DNA from: Atherix ibis
Taxonomy: Eukaryota; Arthropoda; Insecta; Diptera; Athericidae
DNA length: 64,000 nt
Direction: 5' to 3'
NCBI GenBank assembly: GCA_958298945.1
Contig: OY282605.1
Location: 116,432,267 to 116,496,266 of the forward strand
Shown: piece by piece, positions 40,201-52,200 of the stretch
Numbering within the stretch: the first letter of the stretch is position 1
Layout of the letters: the number at the start of each line of letters is the position of its first letter
Made by a program: the position numbers and the translations under genes
The notes under the pieces: model-generated
Told to the model about the DNA's origin: nothing
Databases searched by the model: none
Seen by the model: the letters and a program-made list of their open reading frames with translations, nothing else

Positions 40201-43200
40201 CATAAAAATAATTAATTTGTATTTTATTCAAAAAAAAAAAAAAATTAAATTAAATAATAATGGTTGAAATAATATTCGAGTTGAGAAAAAAAAATCGCAC
40301 ACAGTTTTATTTACGATTAGGACAGTAAGGTAAGAGTAGAGATTAAGGAAGGATAGAGAGAAAACAAAGAAAATAGAAGAGAAAAAGAAAAAAGAAAACA
40401 TTTCAATTAATAAAACTTATAAAAATATATATTTTTTAAAGCATTTTAATATTAATATGATTATTCTTCTCTTTTTTTTTTATAGGTATTTAATAAAAAA
40501 AGGAAAAAAAATTCATTTCAAAAATATTTAAAAAGGAGAAACTATTAAAAGCATTTATTTTATCTAATTTTTTTTTTTTAATAATATTATCTATCAATTT
40601 AATTATCTAATGTATTGTAATTACTAATAATTAATCAGGTGTTATTCTAATCTAAACTAATTTATTTAATTTATTTTATAAATTGAAAAAAATGTGTATA
40701 TTAATGAATGAAAGAAACAAAAACAAAAAAAAAATTTAAAAAAATAATCAGAATAACAATATTAGTTGGCTTAAACGAGAACCTATTCGCATAGTTACTC
40801 AACCTACACGAGTAGTTAAAATATTGTAAGCTCTTACAGGAGTAATTATCAATAAACCGCAACTAGCTTCATTAGCTAAATAATGAATATTGCCTGAATT
40901 AAAAATATTAGCTGAATAAATAATAATATTTGCTGATTAATAAATATTAGCTGAGTAACTCATATTGGATGAGTAACGAATAATAGCTGAGTAACACAAG
41001 TATAAGCTAAATAACAAATATTAGCTAAGTCACGAACCAACCGCATTTGTTTTCTTTTTAAATTTAAACATGGGGATTATTGACAGACATTCGAATTCGA
41101 AGCTTTTTGTTTGAACTTATTTTTTCTCTTTGACATAGAAAAGCAATTTAACTTTTAGTAGAATTGATTAAGAACAACCGCCACAATTTAAGGCCACACA
41201 ATTTTAGCACATAATAATTTATATTGTTTTCTAAGAGGTCTTACAGTTTAATAATAATAATAAATAAATAAGGTTTTTTTTTTTTGAAAAAAATATCGCT
41301 ACCTTGATTATTGAGATATTATTTATGGTTAAAAGAAGATATTGTAGATTGGGTTGGCAACTAAGTGATTACGGATTTTGTCAATAGATGGTATTAGCAC
41401 ATTCTTTTGTCATGTCAACGTGTTGAAAGCACCTAACCTATATTGTTTTCTTGTTGTTTGGACTTTCGCCTTTAATTTCGTAAACAAATTGTATCGTTTA
41501 GCTATTTAGTTTTGTTTTTATCCAAATTTAAAAATGGAATTACAAGACCTGCATTTTAGATATATTTTATTGTATTATTTCCGAAAAGGCAAGAACGCAT
41601 CACAGCAGGTAGACAAGAAGTTATGTGCTGTATATGGGAATGAAGCCTTGAAAGAAAGGCAGTGTTAAAATTGGTTTACTAAATTTCGTTCTGGTGATTT
41701 TTCACCAAAAAAATGCGCAACGATCGGGCCATCCAGTTGAAGTTGATGAGACCCATATCAAGGCCATTATCGATTCAGATCGTCATAGCACAACACGTGA
41801 GATTGCAGAGAAGCTCATTGTATCGGATACGTGTACATGCATTGAAAAAAAATTAAAACAGTTTGGCTATGTTAAGAAACTCGATTTATGGAAACGACTG
41901 ATAACTGGCGACGAAAAGTGGATAGTTTACAACAACGTTAATCGGAAACGATCATGGGTAATGCGGTATGAACCACCTCAGACGACATCAAAAGCTGAGA
42001 TGCACCAAAAGAAGATTATGCTGTCAGTTTGGTGGGATTATAAAGGAATTCTGCACTTTGAACTTTTACCAAGCAGTTCAAAAAAAGCGGCCAGAATTGG
42101 CAAATCGTAAGGGTTTTGTTTTCCAGCATGACAATGCAAAGCCGCACACATTTTTGGTCACTCGTCAAAAATTATTGGATTTAGTTTGGGATGTGTTGTC
42201 ACATCCATCATATAGCACTGACCTAGCGTCTTCAAATTACCATTTATTTCGTTCCATGCAGAATCACATTTAATTCAGTTTTTTGCTAGCAAAAGTAATA
42301 AATTTTACGAACATGGAATTATGACACTACCTGTAAAATGGCAAAGGGTCATCTACAAAAACGGACAATACCTAATTGAATAGTGTTATATTTTTAAGTA
42401 AAAATTTTCAATTTTTTTTCTTATTTAAAATCCGCAATCACTTAGTTGGTCAATATAAATAGGGCAATCGGTGAATAATTGGAAAAAATCGTATGTCGTC
42501 GACAATGAGTGACTAATCTCATTTATATGTTTGCCCATAAATTTTCCCTACTATAATACGTACCAATTAATTGAATTGATACTGACTAATATCATTTAAT
42601 CAATATTCCTAAAATAGTACTTTCCTCTAAGTAATTTCTATTTTTAATAAAGCTTAAGAAATTTTTATTGGTTTTCCCTTTTTTTCCAGTTCTCTTAAAA
42701 AATAATGTCATAAAAAATATAATTTGTAAGAAAATAAACATGAATTTGCAATACAATTAAAAACATATACAGAAAAATCATTCTTTACAATAATTTATTT
42801 TCTAATCATTTCAATTTGGCATAAAACTACAAAAAATTCAATAGTTTTTATAATAAAAAAAAAACTAAAAAGTCAAATATAAAAAAAAACCTACTTTTTT
42901 TTGCAATATCCTAATTACTAATAGCTAAAAGTACGTACGTATGTATTGTATATTCTCTATCTAAAAAATTGAACTTGATTTCTTGAAATGTGTTTTTTGT
43001 GTGAAAATGTGCTTTGTTCCTTAAAAAATATTCTTTTTGTTTTTATTTTTTTTTCTTTTGTTGGTCTTTGTTAAAAACAAAATTTACAAAAAAAAAGCGA
43101 AAATTGAATGAAAATAGTCGCATTTATGAAATATACCTGGCAGATTGTGTTGGAGTATTTGCTGCAGATCCTTTTTTGCCTTCGAAGGCAGCCAAATGTT

Positions 43201-46200
43201 GTTCCAATGCATCTAATAACGAGCTAGGTGCTTTTGTTAAATCTGGAATATCTCCTTTATCGATGCCGACATTCTATATGAAAAAAAAAATCATTAATAT
43301 TCCATAGTTTTTTTATAAAAATATTAGTTTTTTATTAGTTTTCTTTTTAACTATTGGAAACATGTTGCAAATTTTTTTTTCAGTTTATTACATATAAGAA
43401 GACTATTTCTAAGCTCGCATAAATTTTTATAAAATAATTTTAGACTAGTTATTTTTATGGAAATTGACAATGAGAAAATTTTGATTCTCTAAAAGTATTT
43501 CAAAGATAATAAGTTTACTAACAGCATTTTAACAATTTTTGTTAATTTGGCATAAAATAATAAAATAACAAGTTTTTCTATTAGGAACTAAATTGTTTTT
43601 ATGATAGAAAAACAGTGGGAAATTGTTATTTAACGTGACCTGGTTGTCCAAACCTCAAGACCACGAGTCGCCTACGACTATAGGAATCGAGATACGCTCA
43701 ATAAACGCACCACCATTACTGGCAGTTAACAGATAGAATCAGTTACAAGCTGACTCTCCACCTGCTGGTGGCGAGGACTATCTAAACCTCTACTGTCATA
43801 AGCAGTGACAGTGCCCGAGATAAGTGCAATGCATTGCTACATTTGCCAGTTACCTCCCACCTGCGATCAGAAGACCGTACCCGCGACATGGGTATTAACT
43901 ACAACCACCACGTTGCTGTCAAATGGCGCCTCACCTCGATCGGACACAGTATATTCTACTGTGGGGCTCCCGATCCCCGTGGTATCCATTTTTGTTTTAA
44001 GAGTACTTTGGTTTGTACTCCGCTCGTAGAGCTACGGTAAGGAATCTTGTAAATTCCTAGGCACCGCTAGGCCAGCTCAGGTACGCGGGTTCGCCAAGAC
44101 CCGAAGTTACAACCGGAATCGACCTTGGTCTTTCACCCGGTTGTAGTCACCCTGCGTGTCATTCACGCACCATTCTCATTCTTCTCTCAAAAAGTGCCAC
44201 GGCAAATCTGTTCAGACATTCATACCTCTCTCTCACGCCCAATACACCACTCACATCCACACTTTCACCATTCACTACGATTCCACAAGCACCTAAGTCA
44301 CGCAAATCCCCATACAGGCTACACTCCACGAGAAGGTGCTTAGCATCTAGCCTCCGTGGCCAGTCCACGCCTATACAGGAACCCATTCATACTGCCGTGT
44401 CCCGTGAGCATATACCCAAGGGACAGACCAAACTCAAAACCATACGCAGATGCAAAGCACACATCCGAAATGAACATGTGCGTCCATCTGCCATTCACAC
44501 TCTCATCCCATCGTCGCTGCCACATTTCATACATTTTGTTCAGGACCAGTATACGCTGATGGCGCAGACTAAGATCCTGAACATCATCATTCATAACCGA
44601 ACAACCTTCAAGCGTGATGCCCCGCCGAAGACGGTAGTGGATGCTTTCACAAAGCACCTCCAGGTCCCATGGAATTTCTCCCATGAGAACCTGCATCGCC
44701 TCAGTTGAAACGGTTCTACACACATTCAAACACGCATACAGAACCAAACGCTGGACCGAATTTATGCCCACCCTCGCATATTGGTGGCGCATAGTGTCAG
44801 CCCACACACACGATGCATACATAGCACACGGAACAAACACACTCTTATACAGGACCCTCACCGCTCTGGATTTAAGGCCCCATTCCTTGCGAAGTACTCG
44901 CACCAGCATGCCAACCAGACCGGCTACGCGCCCCCTTAGATGTTGCAAGTGAGGCCGAAAGTTCAGCCTCTCTCCAACCATTAATCCAAGGTACCTCACT
45001 TGTTGCACGTATCGGACCCCAACCGTCTCTAAGCGAATATCCCTGTGGACAACCACGCACCATTTGGCGAACAATCCTACCATTCTTCCCACACACTACC
45101 GCATACCTTTCATGGAAGTAACTTCGCCATAGCGAAGTCTCTTCACATGAAATCTCCTCCAGTCGCTCCATAATGCGATCCCATCGCAGGCAGTTGAATG
45201 CACTCTTGAAATCAACAAAAACACCACATACGTATTTACTCACACTTTCATTCACATACTGCCGTACACGCATCCAGGCATCCTCAGTCGATTTACCTTT
45301 CGTAAATCCATACTGAGACGCTCGAGGACTTTGCCGAATACTGGCAGTAAGCATATCGGCCTGTAGGAGGACGGGTCAGTCCGTATCCCGTCCGGAGACT
45401 TGGGAAGGATGACCACGTCTCCTACTTTCCATTAACGCGGAAACACACCACTCTCCAGGCATTCACCGTAAAGGATACTCACATGTGCGGGAATAGTCCG
45501 CCAGACACTTCTCATCATCTTACCAGTCACTCCATCCAATCCTGGGGCACTTCGCACTTTCGTGCTCCACACAGACTGATCGACCTCGTCCCATTCAAAC
45601 GGCAGGGGGTACCTCCTGGCAACATTCACCTCTTCTTGACTCTCAATCCCAGGAAAGAAATCATTCATCAGTGCATTCACACTGTCCTCCCAATTACTCG
45701 TATACCCATCATTCACTCTGATACTCGAAATATCATTTCGAGCACCTTTGCGCATACATAAACGATACACCGGACCCCATTCATCCGCATTTCCAATTTC
45801 ATTCAGATACTTCTGCCAGTGCTTTGCCTTGGCAAGTCTAATACTTGTCACATACTCAGCTCTGGCCGCCCTGAAGGTCACACCTTCAGTGTGCGCATCT
45901 ACACCACGGCGTCTACATCGCTGGTAGATCCTACGCAACCTACCAACTTTTCTTTTTTCCAAGCCGAGCTCCCGGTTCCACCATGGAGTCGCTCTCCTAC
46001 GCCCCTCTACTATTTTACTCATACACCTATCATTCACAACATTCACGCATCTGCTCAGTTCAACCACCTTTTCCTCCAATCGCATCGACTGAAATCTAGT
46101 CAACTCACAGATCTCAGCCGTGACCTCCTCCCCGTAGACCATCCAGTCTACCCCGCCGGTATGCCACCGTCTACCACGGGCAGAAACTTCGCAATGGTCA

Positions 46201-49200
46201 TCCATTGGCGCAGTCACCACAAGTTCAATGAGGTTGTGATCGCTCACCCCCCACTCAGGCAATATTCTCCACTCATACTCATAACAATGATAGAAAAACA
46301 ATAATATACAATTTGCAAGAAATGAATCTTTTTTTTTAATATTGTAAATATCCTGAAGCAGCGCCATCTATTATTTTAGTATCGCACTTTGAATTGTAAC
46401 TGAGTTCGAAAAAGTTTATTTCACAAACTAAAAATTAAACGACTAAAAAGTTAGTTATTCGAAAATGGTATTTTAAGCTAAATAAATATATTTAAATTAA
46501 ATTAAAAATTATTCTAGAGCTTCCAAAAAAAAAAAAAACCTTTTTAAAAAATTACAAATAAACTGTCGTATTTCTAAACATTTATTGGAGGAATAGAAAA
46601 AATAAACAAAATCCACTTATTTATGTACAAAATATTTATATTTACCTCAGCAACTTTAAGGAATTCGCCAACTCGATCCATTCGTACTAAGAATTTTTTA
46701 TACAAGTCCAATGCATCTTTGCATTGTTTCTTGTTCATGTCAAAGTATTTTTCAAGTAAATTAATAATACCATCATTATAACATGCAAACAAACGAATTA
46801 GATCTCTAAACAGTAACATAAAGCACATATTTATAACACCTGTAGAAAAAAAATTAAAAAAAAAACAAATTAATAATCAAACTTTATATTAAGTACTACT
46901 TATTAAATGAATAAAATTAATTCATTTAATAAGTATTATTATATTTTTATTTTATTTATTCGTTTTCTTTTAAGATAATTATAAATTATGGAACATACCA
47001 TTTGTTAAGTCATTAGCCGAACAATCAAACTCTAAAAGTGCATCGAGTTGTGTCTGCAAAACTGGTAGTGTTTTTAATAATTTATCCGCATTCATTGTGC
47101 GCAGTGAGCCTTCCTCTTTGCTATAAATGTAAATACAAATAAAACAGAATTATTTATTGCAAATTATATAATTTATATAATTTAATTATGGAAAGTTTAT
47201 TTAAAAATTCTTTCTTTTATGTTTTTTGTTTATATTTTTGAATAAAAATTATTAATACAGAAAATTTTTGTAAGTTTTTTTTAAGTGTTTTTTTAAGAAA
47301 TATTTTATTTGTAAAGGAAAAAAAAATTTTATTCAAATATAAGGACTGTGTTAAAATCAAATCAAATATTTGTCTATAATATTATGAAAGGACCTGTCAA
47401 AGAAAATAAAACCAAATTGGCTCGTGTAAATTAGCCCTATGATTCATCAGTTCAATATTCGATGTTCAAATTAACCTTAAAAATATAACTTAGAAAGAAA
47501 AGTCGACGTGAAATGTGCTCCAAATTTGTATCCAATTAATATTGAAAAAAAATTGTCAATCCACGACAAAAGTTTGTTGAGTTTTGCTTGTCAAAACAAT
47601 CTGATCTGTAAGAGGCAAAAAGACTGATCTACAATTCATTGGAGATATCCTGGCAAATCCCAACAGACTGTCTTAGGAAAAAATTAATCCTTTTACTTAT
47701 TCATATAATTCGTTTCTATTAACAAATTTGGTTTTCTGAAGAGTGTCTATTTTTCCCACAAAAATTAAAGAATAAAATGAATATACTCATTAGTAAACAA
47801 GTCCTTTTTTCCAAAAAAAACAATATCCTCTGAAGAAGAAAATATTCGCTTAGATATTAGTTACAAACACTTGAAAATATTGAAACAATTCAATTATCAG
47901 TTAGTACAATTTGAAGAATTTGTGATTTTTCTTAATGTAAAAAAAGGCTACCTACCAAAAAATTAAAATTAGTATTACGAATGTAAGATAATCCTTTCTG
48001 AGAGTTCTGGTGTTCGAAATAAATATTGTAATTTGAGGAATTTTTGATGAATAATAGAAAAAAAAGAAAATGGCGGAAATCGGGTCTAAGAATTAGTATG
48101 ATCAGTATTTGTCGAAATTTAAATATTTTGTCGTGAACTTATTAAACTGTTTGTTGTACACGGTTATCCAGTTCATTATTCAGAAATTACAACCCTGCCA
48201 TTTGACAGCTGTCAAACACATATACGAGGTCTGTTCAAAGAGTATCGCGAATTTTGAATTTTCGCGAGTTACGTATATTTGATTTTTGATTTTTTGTGGC
48301 GTTATGTTGGTACTCATGTCTCTCACTTATCGGCCATTTTGAATGTTCAGTTAATTTTTGACAGCTGTTTTGCTTGCACGTGTTTTGGCTCGTCTTTGAT
48401 TTTTGCCCATTCCAAAAATTAGATCAAAGAATCTGTATTAAATTTTGTGTGAAAAACAAAATTAATTGCGCGGACGCATTCCGAATGTTGACTGTGGCAT
48501 ATGGTGAAGCTACCTTGGACCGAAGCAAAGTTTATTGGTGGTACAAAATGTTCTCACAGGGCCGAGATGTGAACGACGAAAAGCGTGTTTTCTTCGTTTT
48601 GTTTACAGTTTTCTTCGATTGCAGAGACGTGGTGCATCTTGAGTTCTTGCCACAGGGTAGAACGGTCAATAAGAAATATTACCTGGAAGTTATGCGCAAG
48701 TTGCGCTAAGCAATCCGCCAGAAACGTCCCTGCTCACGCATCGTTGCTTGTACGCGAATTTTTGGCCAAAAACAACATACTAATAATGCCTCAGCCACCG
48801 TATTCCCGAGATCTACCCCACTGTGGCTTTTTCTTGTTCCCGAAAGTGAAGAGCCCCATGAAAGGACGACGCTACGCTACGATTGAGGAGATAAAGACGG
48901 CATCGAAGGAGGAGCTGAACAAAATCACAACAATAATTTTTTGAAGTGCTTCGAGGATTGGGAAAAACGTTGGCACAAGTGTACAATATCTGCTGGTGAT
49001 TACTTTGAAGGGGACAAACTAAATATTCATGAATAAATAAATAATTTTTGAAAATACACAAAATTCGCGAAACTTTTTGAACAGACCTCGTGTATCATCC
49101 AAGGTGGCATTTGATTAGATTGAAATATGCCATTTTACAATATATATCAATTAATCGCCGTTTATGGGACTTTGAAAATCAACCATTGACTGTAGTGAAG

Positions 49201-52200
49201 CCAATTGTATCCACGAAAAGTGGTAGAATGGCGTGCATTTTAGTAAGGCCGTTACTACCGTTGATTTTGAGCGCTATGTTCGTATAATAACCGATTTTTT
49301 GTCATAAACTTGAAGAATTTAATCTGGACCTTATGTGGTTATAATAAGACGGCACCACAATTGGGATTTATTGGGCGCAAAGTTCCCAAAACGTGCAATT
49401 GATGATGTGCATTGGTCTCAAAGGTCGTACGATCTGAAGCCGTTGGACTTTTTCTTGTAGGATTTAATTAAAGATCATATTTTCGTAGATAATCCTCTAA
49501 TATTAGAGCATTTAAAGACCAATATCGGTTAAGCAATGACCAAATCACAACGAAATTTATGAAAAAGATTTTAAAAATGACCTCAAAAGGATCGAGTCCT
49601 ACAAGAAATATCTTTGTGGCCATTTAAAAAAATATTATATTTCATACATAATGGCAAGGTCTAGGCAATAAAAATTTCATCAAACTTAAAAGTGTGTTCT
49701 TATTTATTTTTGGATAACCCCTAACACTCTAAACTAAATGGAATCGTGTCCTTCCCGACATACTAGGTCTGTTCAAAAAGTATCGCGAATTTTAAATTTC
49801 CGCGTGTTACGTATATTCGATTCACGATATTTTGTGGCGTTATGGTGGTACTCATGTCTCTCACTTATGCCGACAAATTCGGCCATTTTGAATGTTCAGT
49901 TAATTTTTGACATCTGCTTTGCTTACACGTGTTTTCGCTCGTCTTCGATTTTTGCCCATTCCAAAAAATGGATCAAAGAATGTTTCGGGAACAAGAATAA
50001 GTCACAGGGGGCCAGATCTGGGGAATACGGTGGCTGCGGCATTATTAGTGTGTTGTTTTGGCCAAAGATTCGCGCATAAGCAACGATGCGTGAGCAGGGG
50101 CGTTATCATGTTGCAAAAGTCAATTTTTGTTCTTCCACAAATCCGGGCGTTTCTGGCGGATTGCTTAGCGCCTGTGGCAGGAAACTCATGATGCACCACG
50201 TCCCTTTAATCGAAGAAAACTGTAAGCAAAACCTTCACATTCGACCGAACTTGGCACTTTTTTCGGTCTTGGCACGTGCGGCAGCTTCCATTGGGATGTT
50301 TCTACGTCATAAACACAAGCGCATGATTCGTCACCAGTTATGACTCTCTGGAGTAAATTTGGGTCGTCATGAACAGAGTCCAACATCTCCTTAGCAATGT
50401 TAATTCGATGCTGTTTTTGGTCGAAATTGAGCAATTTTGGTACGAATTTCACGTCTCACGCCGAAATCATTGGTAAAAATCGAATGCCATGAGCCAATCG
50501 ATATATTTAAGTCCTCAGCAACTTCTCTAACGGTGATTCGACGATTGGCCAATACTATTTTCTTCAGTTCATCAATGTTTTCCGGCACGCTTTTCGTCCG
50601 ACACGCTTTTCGTCGTTCACATCTTCTCGGCCCTCTGAGAACATTTTGTACCACCGATAAACGTTGCTTCGGTCCAAGGTAGCTTCACCATATGCCACAG
50701 TCAACATTCGGAATGTGTCGGCGCAATTAATTTTGTTTTTCACACAAAATTTAATACAGATTCTTTGATCCATTTTTTGGAATGGGCAAACATCGAAGAC
50801 GAGCCAACACATGTACAAGAAAAGCAGCTGTCAAAAATTAACTGAACATTCAAAATGGCCGAACTTGTTGGCATAAGTGAGAGACATGAGTAGCAACATA
50901 ACGCCACAAAAATCGAAAATCGAATATACGTAACCCGCTGAAATTCAAAATTCGCGATACTTTTTGAATAGACCTCATATGATCGCAACTTCAATTTCTT
51001 TTTGTGGACGCAAATCGATTTTTAAGAACGATTAAAAATTTTTTGATTTAGGATTTTAGATTTCATACTCTAGAGATGTTAAAAGTCAAAAATATTTTTA
51101 AAATTAAGAAACACCCTTAAATGGAAAATTTTAACTCTGGTAAATATTTTTTTAGCAAAAAAATTAATTATTATAAATAAAAATGCAAAAATTATTTTTT
51201 AAGATTTATTATGTCTTATAATAAAGCTAATAAGGTAAAAATAATTATTATCAAATATCTTACCCTCGTTTAACTTTGCAGAAATCGAATGCAACTGTAC
51301 GATATGATAAAGCTTTCTCGTTCAAGTATTTTGCATAACGTCTAATAAATGGTGACATATCATAACCTGAAAATAAAACAGTTGAAAAATATAAAATTAT
51401 GCATTTTAATTGGGGATGTGCCAGAGGGTGTTGTGTGTGTGTATTATTATTTTTGTGGTTTTTTTTTGTTGTCATATTATAATTTCACAGATATTACCGA
51501 CGGACAATAATTAGTTGGAAAAAAAAATCTGTTTTGATATTTTTAGTAAAAATATATTGTAGGCAAAAATTTAGAGAAAAAAACACAATTTATTAATAAA
51601 TAAACAACTCTGCAGGTGAATACATAGCGGGGCGTATGAAATTTAATGGTTGCCTTGTAATTTTCAATTAGTTCGCATAAATGACTAGTAAAAGTTTGTT
51701 AGTAATAATGTTGTTAGAATTATTTTTTTCTCTTAAATATTATTTATTTTTTGATTAATTTTATTTACAATAATCACTGTGGCTATTTACAAATTATTTT
51801 CCTATTTGCTTCTATTTCCTGTAAATTTTAATATCGGATATTTATATATGTTTTGTATACATTTATGTACGAATAGGACTTCTTTTTATCTATAATAACG
51901 TGTCAATTCTATTTCTTCCTATGGTTGTGTTGTTGTTTTTTTTCGTGTAGTTGTGTGTATATACTTTTTAAATGTTTTCAATTAACTTACCTATTCGTGC
52001 TCCAACGGCGCCTTGAAGAATTTTTATAAAAGCAGAAAGAAAAAGAAAATAATAAAAGGTAATTTGTTAAATTTATTTATGTTTAGTAATAATGAAATGT
52101 GATTTATTCTTTTTTTTAAATATTTACAATGATTTATTCTTCACAATTGTATGCAATTATTGTGTTATATATGATTTGAAATGGTATTATTTCAATTTTA

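Noticed and set aside
44356..46304. Plus-strand open frames of 67 to 161 codons over the LINE
   Set aside because: They are antisense shadows of the R1-type ORF, allowed by its higher GC content; the minus-strand reading shows clear RT and endonuclease motifs.
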